This document shows positions 1 through 11,474 of a stretch of DNA of 64,000 nt, in pieces; within the stretch, counting starts at the first letter, position 1; each line of letters starts with the position of its first letter. The notes beneath the pieces were generated by a model. That model did not search any database and was not told the origin of the DNA. It worked only from the letters and a program-made list of their open reading frames with translations. The position numbers and the translations under genes were made by a program. The stretch comes from Protea cynaroides (Eukaryota > Streptophyta > Magnoliopsida > Proteales > Proteaceae). The DNA lies in assembly GCA_028583415.1 (NCBI GenBank), contig CM053272.1, forward strand, positions 48,678,788-48,742,787. Direction: 5' to 3'.

Positions 1-1602
1 AACCAATCCTAATGTCAAACAGTGTACCCAAGGCCTCACCCCAGCATCCCTCAATACGTCCATAAAGATAGAGCTAAGGCCCCCCGATAGAGTCGAAGAC
101 TACACGGTCCAAGACCAACTCCCCTGATACCCTACGACGTAATAGTTCTGCTAAGGTAATGGTGATACGACGATGTCAGTGGACAAGACTTGAGTAGAGA
201 TAGAGCTAGAGTCCAGTGACCAGGCTGAACCACAATGTCACGTCCTCCCCCTGATGCTACACTCGCATCAAGCACACTAACCACACACATACATTCACAT
301 GTCTATTCCAAGCATCATCATCATCATCATGTTATAAATAAAATAGAATTAAATATGCATGAACATTAATAGCATGAATATTGGATGACATGTTGAATGC
401 ACATTACAAGCATACACGCATAGAATCAGTCATGGCATTGGACTTAAGAAATAAAAATAGTTTATTATTAGCCAATTAGTTTAGGTCTTATTCCCTCACC
501 TTTGCTTGAGTGTAATTCCTCTTTCAAGCTCTAAGAATCACCTTTATATCAATAGAAAAACCTAACAAGTCGAAAGATTTTAATTGAAAGTCATTCTGAC
601 AATTTTAGGCTTGCTGTTAAGCGAGGGTCGCAGGACGGGTCGCAGGTAGGGTAGCAATTTTCTGTGACCCCAGGGTGTAGGGTCGATGCTAGGGTCAGAT
701 GTTCTATCGACCCTAGGTGTGACCACAACTTTCCTGGACTTCCTGAAAGCTGGGGGTCGATCCTGTGGTCTGGTAGGGTCGATTCCCAATCGACCCCACG
801 TGCGACCCCACGTGGTTTGAGTAGACCTTTTCATTCTACAGTCTAATCTTTCAAGTTTGGGTCCTATGGCTTACTTTCACAGTCCATTCTATGCTTGTTT
901 TATGGCTTAAAACTCCAGGTTACTTCCTTACTTTCCTACCATGATTCCCTCCATGGATTTCATTGAAATATTCCCATGGATGGATGATTTGGGTTTCTCC
1001 TAGATCATACCCTCTTCATGAACTATTTTAAGGTCTTAAATCATTAATGGAAGCATACCCATACCTTAGGTTTGCTGAGATTCAGAGGTTTCTCTGAATT
1101 CTTCTCTTTAGTCTTCTTTTCTAACTTTCCTTCTCTTCTCCTTCTCTTCTCTTTCTCTCACTTTCAATTAGGGTTTGAAAAGGAGTGAAAGAGGCTAAGG
1201 GACGTCCTATTTATAGAGAAGAACCCCCCAAAATAAGTCCCATTGGGATTAGGAAAGAATCCCCTTGAAATTTGGAAAGTTTCCTCTTGAAATTTGAAAA
1301 GTTTCCTATTTACGATTTCTATCGATAATGAGGGGATTAATGAGGGGGTCGGAGATCCCGTCGACCCTCGGGTCTCAATTGTCTGACCCTCGATCTAAAA
1401 TTCAGGGGTCTGACTCCCTAATGAGGGGGGGTCCGACCCTGCCTATTTGGGTATGCAACCCTGCCCCCTATTTTACTATTTTTGGGTCAGTTTAATACCT
1501 GGTCTCGCTATTTCCTTCACGCACTTGGTCCATTTGGCTCGACCATGATAGGTAGACCTGGTACAAGATGGTAAGATCGGTTAGTTTGATACGGATCTTA
1601 CA
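1..1602 (-). mobile_element. Antisense LTR of a Tekay/Del-like Ty3/gypsy element, cut by the window edge
   Basis: The sequence is the reverse complement of a long LTR. It ends at CTTACA (the LTR start TGTAAG read backwards) and matches the antisense LTR at 56854-61485 over most of its length. A promoter-like CTATAAATAG lies at 1207-1216 on the minus strand. Two clusters of the motif CGACCCTA/CGACCCTC lie at about 610-830 and 1330-1460. The LTR's other end lies left of the window. It is inserted in another LTR of the same superfamily that resumes at 1603. Whether it is a solo LTR or part of a full element cannot be seen. Confidence 0.8.
1207..1216 (-). promoter_or_regulatory. LTR TATA box
   Basis: On the minus strand this reads CTATAAATAG, followed about 30 bases later by an A/G-rich transcribed leader. 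The same position carries TATAAAT in the sense LTR at 42294-42300 and TATATAAA near 59378. I take it as the LTR's own promoter. Confidence 0.55.
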
Positions 1603-2241
1603 TAAAGTCTAGTGACCAAGCTGAACCACAATGCCAGGTCCTCCCCCTGATGCTCCACTCTCATCCAATACATTAACCATTTACACAATCACATGCCTAT
1701 TCCTAGCATCATCATCATCATGTTATAAATAGATAGAAATAAATATCCATAAATAGAAATAGCAGTAATATTGGTTGACATGTGAGATGCGCATTACAAG
1801 CATACAAACATAGAAATATTCATTTCATTGGACAAATAAAGTAAGATTGTTTGTCATTATCTAATTAGTCTAGGTCTTATTCCCTCACCTTCGATTGATA
1901 TATGTTCCTCTTCCAAGCTTTAAAAATCACTTTGAATCTATTGGGAACCTAAAAAATTAATGTATTTAAGTTAGGGTTTAATTTTCTCAAGTTATAATAG
2001 TCAAAACCTTGTTTGATCTCAAAATATACTTGCTGTTATCATGTGATCGCAGGTGTGGTCGAACCTGTGGTCTCAGTATATGTGACCACATACTGTGTGG
2101 TCGACCCCTGTGGTTGCATATCATGTGACCATAGCATGCAACCATACGATTCTGGGAAACTTTTCGAATAGCTGTGGTCGACTCTCTGGTCACCCTGTAG
2201 TTGACCATAGCTACTTGGGTTCATGGCGTGCGGTTCTTACA
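1603..2241 (-). mobile_element. Outer antisense LTR fragment with a divergent motif cluster
   Basis: It resumes in mid-LTR right after the inserted copy and runs to a clear LTR start (TGTAAG read backwards, ending at 2241). At 639 bp it is about half the length of the matching part of other copies, so it has an internal deletion. Its motif cluster (about 2040-2215) uses CGACCACA and TGACCATA instead of the CGACCCTA of the copy nested in it. Confidence 0.7.
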
Positions 2242-2993
2242 CCTGCGAGTCCCACTTTCTAGTAGTTTTAAGCCCCATGCCCCACTGTTTCGTAATGGAG
2301 GCATGTGATGGTCCCTTAGAGGTAAGTGGTAACTCCTCTATAGTGGGTAGTGTACAGTGCCGCATCAGGTGCCCTTAACTACCATACAGATAACATATCT
2401 GACACGTCTTATTGGGTGGTATAAGGGCTTCATTTATGGCGGGTGGTAGTCCCACCAGTAATTTCTCATTCCCCAAAGATGGCACCTTTGGTGCCTTACA
2501 TGGTGCTTCTTCATCCAGGGCCCTCTTAGGTTGCTTGCCAAACCTCTGGTTTGTTGATGCTTTGCATTGAGGCCTTGGTTGAACTGGGGTTGCACACTGG
2601 TTGTGGCACTCGGCTATTATCCATGTAACCATACCCTATGTTGCTCTTGGAGTCTCTAGGTGAGGTGTCCCAACAAGTCTGACACTTCTACTAAGACTGA
2701 TATAGGGCTGGTACCACTGTGCATGGCCTCCATTAATGCAGATATTGTCCTTTGTCAGAACTCAAAATGTTGCTTGTAGGCCATTTTTGTGACCTCATAT
2801 ATCATTGTCGTAATATCCCAGGTGTCTTGGTGTCAACACCCTGGTTTTGCTATTGCTAAAATTTCCTGCTCTCGTTACCGCACCATGCGTGGTAGGGGTA
2901 TATTGGCCATTAAGAAAATTGATTTAAAAAATATATAATAGTGCTAATAAATAAAAAAAAAAGAAGAGGAAATGCTTTTTTTTATACTTAAAG

Positions 2994-2996
<3 letters not shown>
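2242..2996. other. Unassigned flank
   Basis: This 755-bp stretch lies between the LTR start and the TA repeat that borders pararetrovirus copy C. An 85-residue minus-strand frame (2375-2632) has no recognisable domain and no supporting context. I see no gene. Confidence 0.4.

Positions 2997-3036
<40 letters not shown>
2997..3036. repeat. TA microsatellite at the left end of pararetrovirus copy C
   Basis: A pure TA run directly abuts viral leader sequence. It is one of several TA runs that mark pararetrovirus ends in this window. Confidence 0.9.
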
Positions 3037-3038
<2 letters not shown>

Positions 3039-3404
3039 TGAAAACCGACCATTAAGGCGGTATATGCAAGATGCAATAAATTATATATCATAAACTGAAA
3101 GTAAAATGAAAATTACAAGTTACAATCAGAAATGAAATATAAACATGAAAATTGGAAAAATGAAATGAAGAACAGGTACTGAAAGTAAGAACTTACAGGA
3201 CACTGCTACTCTTTGATAGCAACAGGTTACAAGCTTCGAAGAAGAAGAAGAACCTAAAGCTATGGAGGTTTAAGTACAGAAGGGGATGCTAAGAATCTAA
3301 AGGAAACACTCTTTGGTGAAGTCTCCCGCCTTCGGAGTGAATGTCTCTCTAAACTCTAATCTTCTGACTCTGGTTTGCCTCCCCGAATGAAGAGGAGTCC
3401 TTCT

Positions 3405-3414
3405 CCATTTATAG
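3405..3414 (-). promoter_or_regulatory. Pararetroviral TATA box, copy C
   Basis: On the minus strand it reads CTATAAATGG, followed by GAGAAGGA. The same box lies at 14300-14309 (B) and 20545-20554 (A). It sits about 370 nt before the end of the unit, and the leader continues through the primer site to the ORF1 ATG, so the full leader is roughly 800 nt. That is usual for caulimovirids. Confidence 0.7.
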
Positions 3415-3790
3415 AAGAAGTCTTGGAGTGGCTTGGAGCCTTGGATCCCATCTTTGATGTGAGTGTGGGGCCTCTTTGATTGCAATTTGTCTTCCACTTG
3501 GCGTCCATTATCTTTTGCTTTGTTGAAAATGGAATCTCTTTTGGAAAAGAAATGATTTGCTTTTGAAAAAGTAAAAGGGTAATAATTCTTCTTTTGACTT
3601 TCTTTGAGAATTATTTTCCATTACTTTGCTTTTGCTTTTGTCTTTGTCGGCCGTGAATCACGGGAGCTGATCACGAGATTTGGGTCTTCTAGATCCGCAC
3701 CGAGGCATTCCACATGTCCAAAGACACTGTTTTCCCCTTTGGTTTGGATCAGAGTTTATACCGTATTAGTGTGGGCCCGGTAGTGGCTTG

Positions 3791-3995
3791 ACTATCTAGG
3801 CTGAGATAGTTACAGAATACGTTTGGATACGGTTACGTATTATACCCGACTATCTATACTGAGATAGTAACAGAATACGAATGGATACGGTTTCGTATTA
3901 TACCGAATGCAATTTTGATACAGGTTGCATTAGTCCTAAATACGTTTTGATACAGGTGGTATTATACCTGAATACAGTTTGATACACGCTGTATT
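3791..3995. repeat. Array of seven hairpin-forming units in the intergenic region, copy C
   Basis: There are two copies of ACTATCT-6 nt-AGATAGT (3791-3810, 3849-3868). There are five units of about 32 bp built as a stem, a loop around GATAC, and the other stem arm, at 3816-3841, 3874-3899, 3906-3931, 3939-3963 and 3971-3995. Stem pairs are AATACGT/ACGTATT, AATACGA/TCGTATT, AATGCAA/TTGCATT, a weaker AATAC/GTATT, and AATACAG/CTGTATT. The last four units repeat with a period of 32-33 bp. The array lies between the TGACG motifs and the TATA box. Confidence 0.8.
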
Positions 3996-4017
3996 ATACC
4001 TGTGCTATTCTTTTGTG

Positions 4018-4034
4018 GACGTCATGGCTGACGT
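4018..4034. promoter_or_regulatory. as-1-like TGACG pair, copy C
   Basis: The stretch GACGTCATGGCTGACGT holds two TGACG/CGTCA cores 7-8 bp apart. This is the layout of as-1 elements bound by TGA-type bZIP factors in caulimovirus 35S promoters. It is retained in all three copies. It lies about 600 bp upstream of the TATA box, much farther than in the 35S promoter, so the role is an inference. Confidence 0.5.
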
Positions 4035-4066
4035 GATCCCAACATGTCGACCTGGAATCTGGCCGT

Positions 4067-5139
4067 CTATCCTTCCATCATATTGTCGATATTGGCATCG
4101 CCAATAGTGTCGAAGGAATAGGGTGATCCCGCGGGGGACCCATAATTTGGAGAATCTTGGGAGTCGAGCTCATTGTCACTATCCCAATAATTCCATTTGA
4201 ATGCTTCGTTGTTTTGATCCAGTAACTTGGTGACTGCCAGGCTGGCATTGATTTTATTGCTGGTGATGGCATAAGCCAGTTGAGAATCTTTTGGCATCTT
4301 GGATGGTCCTGTGATGATTGTCCTTCAACCTTCAGCAAGGATTTGTGTAGTGCTGCAGGAGTAACAAGATATCTTGTTTTGGAAGTTGTAGATGCTTGTT
4401 GTGCGAATCTCTTTTGGATCCATTTTTGCTTCTGGAGATGTGATGGCGGGCCATACTTCATCTGACCTTGGGATGATGCGGATATAATTTGTGGTTGGGA
4501 TGAATTCTTGGTACGGTCCGTCTTTGATCCATTCTGGAGGAATGGTGATGAATTTGAGACGTACTGGTTGATCAAGAAAATCGAACCCTTTGATGGCGTT
4601 GATCAAGATTTCTGGTAGACCACATAGGTCTTGGGGACCATGTGTCCATAAATTTTTGATGAAACCCATTTCATACAACCATAATTTGAAGTGTTGGGGA
4701 TGATTTGCTTTGATGTTGCATTGGTAGAACCCTGGTACACTGGAAGGTGCAGGGGTAATAGTTGAAGTCCAACGAACATCCGATTTGCAAGTTTTTGGTG
4801 AAAAGCTAACCAGGATTCCTTAGTCAGGGTATGATGGGGAAGATGGCTAGATTCATAGTCAAAGTTTGCTTTTGGTTGGGCCATATGTTGGGCCAATTGA
4901 TGCATGACGGCGATAAAACCGGCTTCGTTGGAACTTTGGAATTGATGCAACATTTGGTTCAATATTTGATGCTGGTTTGGGTCCAGTTGATGGTTGGTCC
5001 GAAAAACTGGAAGTTTGGTTTTGGGTTGTGGTCTTTTTGGCAAAGACTCCAGCCATAACGGATTTGATATGCCTTTACCACGAGCCGTTCTCGTGGGCTA
5101 GCCAAAACATTAACCGGGTTTTGGTCCGTTGAATCACCA
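4067..5139 (-). pseudogene. Private C-terminal ORF of the RT-less component, copy C (broken)
   Basis: Several overlapping frames (4603-5043, 4325-4678, 4078-4575, 4067-4297) together cover one protein that in copy A runs on mostly uninterrupted from the pseudo-protease. It begins after a KRPQPKTK-type basic stretch, has a Gln/His-rich helical part, then a region rich in aromatic and Pro residues, and ends in an acidic, Asn/Asp-rich tail (…DANIDNMMEG, stop at 4067). I do not recognise the family. Copy B has no counterpart: its sequence jumps from the equivalent of SLPKR straight into the intergenic region. A small deletion near 5085-5140 and further frameshifts break it here. Confidence 0.6.
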
Positions 5140-5793
5140 TCATTGATGGGTGAAATTTTTGTTCGTTGATATTCCTACAGGGAAAACAACTTCGTCCACA
5201 GATGTTAGTTGTAATGCCGAATCATCAACAAAATTTGATTTGATTGAATTTAAAAATGGTTGGCCGAGGATTATCTCGGTGTTGAGATTTTGAACCAGAA
5301 AGAGAGTCTGGGTAATTTGAATATCATTTATGCAAATTTTGACATTTGTTAATTTTGAATGCACATGCAAATTTGATCCATTAGCTCCGGAGAGTCTATG
5401 GGAAGTTGGTTCGAAATACTGGTTAGGAACCAGATGTTCTTGAATATAATTTGAGGGAGCACTAGTAGCAACAAGTGCGATTGATTGTAAACTAAATGTA
5501 TTTGAAATAATCAGATTTGTAGGAATATACCATGGAATGTTTTGGATGGTATCCACAAAATGATTAAAATTTTGATCCACTATATTAGGGGTATCATTTT
5601 GATTTAGATATAGAGAAGCGGGAAGCAACTCTAAACACGTTTGTTTTGACTCTTTTGAATTCATTTGATCAAAGAGATAATTTGGGGTTGCTTGTCGAAA
5701 CATGTCGAAAGTGGATTCTGCAGAAGTGGATTCTTTAGAATCATTGTTTTGATAATACAATCCATTGTCATTTTGCTGACTTGATTTGATCAT
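5140..5793 (-). CDS. Pseudo-protease ORF2 of the RT-less component, copy C
   Basis: This frame of 217 residues starts at an ATG that overlaps the end of ORF1 by 26 nt in another frame, a layout typical of coupled viral ORFs. Residues of about 80-185 align with the retropepsin-like domain of ORF1 in the same element: both keep the flanking WY.., the LVP.Q(Y/F)FE stretch, the GANG turn and the closing ILGQPFL. The catalytic D-S-G-A of ORF1 is replaced by T-S-A-P, so the fold is probably inactive as a protease. Copy A has the same loss (T-S-A-H), so the loss predates the two integrations. In copy A this frame continues into the private C-terminal ORF. Here it stops early at a frameshift-derived stop. 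Confidence 0.65.
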   Translation of the reverse strand: MIKSSQQNDNGLYYQNNDSKESTSAESTFDMFRQATPNYLFDQMNSKESKQTCLELLPASLYLNQNDTPNIVDQNFNHFVDTIQNIPWYIPTNLIISNTFSLQSIALVATSAPSNYIQEHLVPNQYFEPTSHRLSGANGSNLHVHSKLTNVKICINDIQITQTLFLVQNLNTEIILGQPFLNSIKSNFVDDSALQLTSVDEVVFPVGISTNKNFTHQ

Positions 5794-8518
5794 ATGAATT
5801 TTGAGAAAAGTTTTGGATTAGATTTTCTTTGTAGCGTTTTCTGCACCACCGTTTGAAAATGTTATATTGTATTAAGTTGTGAGAGTTGCAAAATCGTTTT
5901 AAGAGATTGCGTTTGAAACCAGAGGTTGGCCATTTGTGAGGAATCATTTGTTTTGGTTTATCCTTAAAAAGTTTGAAGTTGATTTTGAACTTTTTATGGG
6001 TTTGATCAATTGGAAGAATCTTATAATCTACTATCTGATTCGTAGAATCTTTGAGATGAATTTTGATAAAATAGGCTTGATTTCTTTTAGGAATTTGAGA
6101 TATTTCTGGAATATCTATTTTTTGTTTGAAGGTAGGTTTTGATTTAGACCTATCGTCTATCAATTTTGATGTAAACTTAACGTTTACAAAATTTTGATGA
6201 TGAGTTGTTGGGCTAGAAAATCCTTCCACTGGAAGAGTGGGATTTGGATAATCAATTTTGAATTTTGAATGGGCATTCTGTTTCTCTAATATAGACAAAA
6301 CAGGGACCCTGTGGGGGAATCTAGAAGTAGATGCTTGGTGGGTGGCCAGATCTACAGCTTTTGGGTTTTGATTTGGAATAGAAGAATTTTCTTCAACTAT
6401 TCGAGCTTTGGAGGGAATTGGAAATTCAGAAAACCCTTGCTTATAGGGTAATCGAACAATGTGTTTTTGAAGTGACCGGAATGCGTCTGGAAATTCAGAA
6501 CATGATTTATGTTCAAATTGTTGTCGCAACTCCTTGATTTGATTTTGAACTGAGGATTGTTTTAAACGTTCCTCGATATGATTGTTTGAGATTTCTTCTT
6601 TGAGAAATTCCATATGGATTTCTTTGTTTTTGATAGATCTAGTTGGGTGATCTAAAGGTTTGGATGTTTGGTTTATTATTTGAAATTTTGTTTCTGAACC
6701 AATAAACTTAAACATAATTTGTTGGTTGAAAACCTTTGTTGTGATTCCTTTATCTGTAACAGAAAAAGGTTTGATTTGATCTAGGAAGGGTTGTCCTAGG
6801 ATTAAATTTGTGTTTAAGTCTTTCACCAGGTAGAACTGCTGTTGAAGACAAGACCCTTTGTTACAAATGTGGACATTTGATAATTTGTAATCAACCTGGA
6901 GGAATGTACCATTTGCTCCAGTGAGTTTTTGAAACGTCTTTTCAAAGAATTGGGTAGGAACCAATCCTTCTTTGAGACAGTTTAATTGGGCACCTGAATC
7001 AATCAAGGCATGAGTTTTGATTTTGAAAACACCAGAGATGACTAACTGAATGGTGGTATACCATGGTTGCCAAATGGGTTTATGAATGGTTTGGACTTGC
7101 AAGGCATCCTTTTGATCAGATCCAGATGTTGAATCTTTCAATTTGGAAATCTCACTTTTGATTGGTTTAATTTCTTTTGGGAGATTTTGCTTAATGATTT
7201 CAGAAGATAAATTCTGAGATTTGATTGGTTGGCCTATTGGGTTGCTATTTGATTGGCTTGATGTAATCATGCCAATGTTTTGATGCAAACTTAGGCTCTC
7301 ATTTTGAAGTTTCCAATTTTGGATGATCGGTCGAACAGGATTCAATATTGAATCTTGTTTTTGGATTCTTGCTTTGTGTAAAACAGTTCTATATCTTTGA
7401 TATTTCCACTGTTTACAAATTTTGGGATTTGTTTTCAATTTTGAAGAAATTTTGTTTAGACCAAGTCGTTTGACTTGTTGGTTTTGAGGATGGTCAGGTG
7501 GTGACCTTTGATGGAGCATAAATCGAGCCATAGGACCTTGTTTCCTAGGGTCTGTTTGGTGATTTTGTTCCATAGTTTGATTAACATTTTTTTGTTCCTT
7601 AATTTCTAAGGATTTTATAGAAATGTTAATTTGTTTGGGAAACTTTCCCTTTTGATTTTTAGAAATTGAAATTGTCTTAGATTCTAACAAGTTATTGTTA
7701 GGATCCTTAACATTGATTTTGAGAAGATAATCTTTTGAATTATCCTTTTGGGTTTGACATTCTTGAAAAGGAATTAGTTCCTTATCAGGAATTTGTTTTG
7801 AATTTTGAGTAGAGTTAGGCTGTGTGCCAGACTCATTTTGTTTTGAATTTGACTCATCAGATTTTTCTTCTGAAATGAGAATTTGATTTGTAGTAGATTG
7901 AAGGTTAGACCTGAATTCTACTTCTTTGGTTTTGGATGAGGACCCTTCTTCTATCCGAGATAAATCTGGTGGGATAGCTAGATTTAGGCCATCTTGTGAT
8001 TTTGGGTTTTTGTCTGGAGGAACTGGAGGATCTCCTGGTTCATACACCCATCCTTGGTTGTTTGACTGTTGTCTAGTTTTGTTATAAAGAGATTTTAATT
8101 CTTCGTATTTTTCCATGTTTTCATCTACGGTACATATAAATGTAATGAAACCTGGATGAATACGAATATGATGAAAAGGATATTTGATTTGGTGAAGTGA
8201 GGTAAACACATCTAAATAAACATAAAAGGACATATTCCATTTTATGGTATTCATATGGTCATACCAATTTAACTTCATGTTTTGTTGTTCTTCGTGTGAG
8301 AAATGGTTAAAAAACCAATCTCTTTTGATCCTGTTCTTAAGAAGATCAAAATCTATCCTAAGTGTTGGTTTGTCTATTTGGAAACCATTTGATTCTGTAA
8401 TTGGTGGTATGTATGGAAAATACATATTGTTTTTGAACTTTGGAAGACCATTGTGATGAAATCCGCTGTCTCTTCCTGATATACTAGGTCCTTCCTCATG
8501 TATGATATTAGAAAACAT
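5768..8518 (-). CDS. ORF1 polyprotein of the RT-less component, copy C
   Basis: The frame is open for 916 codons from the first ATG (8518). An upstream in-frame TTG would add five residues but is not needed. Parts in order: an N-terminal domain of about 160 residues, rich in aromatics (not recognised, no clear 30K movement motif); a long polar, Ser/Gln/Lys-rich linker; a short K-I-x-V-KD module followed by a basic stretch; a retropepsin-like protease with DSGA at about residues 507-510 and ILGQPF near 575; then a tail. Up to about residue 695 it is closely related to ORF1 of copy B. After that B enters reverse transcriptase, while this protein carries a second K-I-x-L-KD module and a second basic stretch. 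No CCHC zinc knuckle is visible. That the frame is fully open in an old insertion is notable. Confidence 0.75.
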   Translation of the reverse strand: MFSNIIHEEGPSISGRDSGFHHNGLPKFKNNMYFPYIPPITESNGFQIDKPTLRIDFDLLKNRIKRDWFFNHFSHEEQQNMKLNWYDHMNTIKWNMSFYVYLDVFTSLHQIKYPFHHIRIHPGFITFICTVDENMEKYEELKSLYNKTRQQSNNQGWVYEPGDPPVPPDKNPKSQDGLNLAIPPDLSRIEEGSSSKTKEVEFRSNLQSTTNQILISEEKSDESNSKQNESGTQPNSTQNSKQIPDKELIPFQECQTQKDNSKDYLLKINVKDPNNNLLESKTISISKNQKGKFPKQINISIKSLEIKEQKNVNQTMEQNHQTDPRKQGPMARFMLHQRSPPDHPQNQQVKRLGLNKISSKLKTNPKICKQWKYQRYRTVLHKARIQKQDSILNPVRPIIQNWKLQNESLSLHQNIGMITSSQSNSNPIGQPIKSQNLSSEIIKQNLPKEIKPIKSEISKLKDSTSGSDQKDALQVQTIHKPIWQPWYTTIQLVISGVFKIKTHALIDSGAQLNCLKEGLVPTQFFEKTFQKLTGANGTFLQVDYKLSNVHICNKGSCLQQQFYLVKDLNTNLILGQPFLDQIKPFSVTDKGITTKVFNQQIMFKFIGSETKFQIINQTSKPLDHPTRSIKNKEIHMEFLKEEISNNHIEERLKQSSVQNQIKELRQQFEHKSCSEFPDAFRSLQKHIVRLPYKQGFSEFPIPSKARIVEENSSIPNQNPKAVDLATHQASTSRFPHRVPVLSILEKQNAHSKFKIDYPNPTLPVEGFSSPTTHHQNFVNVKFTSKLIDDRSKSKPTFKQKIDIPEISQIPKRNQAYFIKIHLKDSTNQIVDYKILPIDQTHKKFKINFKLFKDKPKQMIPHKWPTSGFKRNLLKRFCNSHNLIQYNIFKRWCRKRYKENLIQNFSQNSYDQIKSAK

Positions 8519-8523
8519 TTTTC

Positions 8524-8700
8524 TAAATAACAAACAGAAATTGGAAATAATGTAAAATATTTTGGTTGAGTTATACTCTTACCCACTAATGGAAATAATG
8601 TAAAATATTTTGAAATAATTAAGCTACCGTCTGCAATATACTGGGAATAGTGAAAAGTATTTTGAAAGAGTTATGCTCTTACCCTCCGTACTGGACAGCC
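8524..8700 (-). promoter_or_regulatory. Candidate leader splice sites before ORF1, copy C
   Basis: On the minus strand two GGGTAAGAG donor-like sites lie near 8690 and 8582 within a local duplication. A pyrimidine-rich stretch ending TTATTTAG lies just before the ORF1 ATG, as in a 3' splice site. The same sites occur in copies A and B. Splicing in leaders is known for some caulimovirids. Here it is only inferred. Confidence 0.3.
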
Positions 8701-8833
8701 AGGGACTGGGTAGACTTTGTTCAGGCTTAGACACTGTCGTGCTGTCGGGACTTACACTCTCATCTGCCCTTGACGCTCTCGTCTTTGCCTTACCTTTGTC
8801 TAGTCCCCCTACTCCAAGGTGGGATTTAAGCAA
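8624..8833 (-). other. Conserved leader frame of about 69 codons, copy C
   Basis: The frame opens at a TTG, not an ATG, and reads a Ser/Lys-rich peptide ending VYCRR. The same frame is kept in copies B (19818-20030, 70 codons) and A (25810-26019), and the B/A length difference is a whole codon. It could be an upstream exon, a non-ATG sORF, or chance conservation of a structured leader. Confidence 0.3.
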
Positions 8834-8987
8834 ACAACCGGCAAAATACTAACATACACCCAATATTGATGCAAGATCTAAGCTTAACGAAGACAAAACA
8901 GAAAACATATGTCCACACGCAGGGATTAAGTAAACAACAAACAAAATATCAACATACACCCAATACCCGCCTATTTTTTCAGGCAAA

Positions 8988-9001
8988 TGGCTCTGATACC
9001 A
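8988..9001 (-). promoter_or_regulatory. tRNA-Met primer-binding site, copy C
   Basis: On the minus strand this reads TGGTATCAGAGCCA, the complement of the 3' end of initiator tRNA-Met used by caulimovirids and many plant LTR elements. Viral sequence continues on both sides with no LTR boundary. Confidence 0.85.
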
Positions 9002-9091
9002 TAAGTGACTCAGGATCTAAAATATAAGATCAGAGTATGAAATTATGCGGAAAATTGAAAACCGACCATTAAGGCGGTATATGCAAGATGC

Positions 9092-11137
<2,046 letters not shown>

Positions 11138-11474
11138 TGTAAGACCCGTGTCAATCTAACCCGGTCTTACCACCTTGAACTTGGTTTACCCATCATGGTC
11201 GAGTCAAATGGACCAAGGGCGTGAAGGAGATCGAGATCCCAGGTATCAAATCGACCCTAAAACACTTAATTTAAGGGAGGGTCGCATACCCAGCCAAGGA
11301 GGGGTCGGATCCCCCAAAACGAGAAAGTTAGACCCTCGTTTTGAAGGGAGGGTCGGACAACTTAGAGAACCTAGGGTCGACGGGATCATCGACCCTCCCA
11401 TCGACTCCCTCGGTTGCCCGAAACCGAAATTAGGAAATTTCCTAATTTTCGATTTGGATTCTTTCCTAATCTCA
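11138..11474 (+). mobile_element. Start of a sense Tekay-like LTR, running into the gap
   Basis: It begins TGTAAGACCCGTGTC and matches the LTR start at 63630 and, inverted, the end of the 1-1602 LTR. A CGACCCTC-type motif cluster lies at about 11280-11410. The rest is hidden in the N run. Confidence 0.75.

Noticed and set aside
2375..2632. 85-codon minus-strand frame near the left edge
   Set aside because: No recognisable domain, no second copy in the window and no regulatory context. Left as unassigned DNA.
8244..8456. Plus-strand frame of 70 codons, repeated at 19438-19650 and 25430-25642
   Set aside because: It is the reverse-strand shadow of the conserved N-terminal part of viral ORF1.
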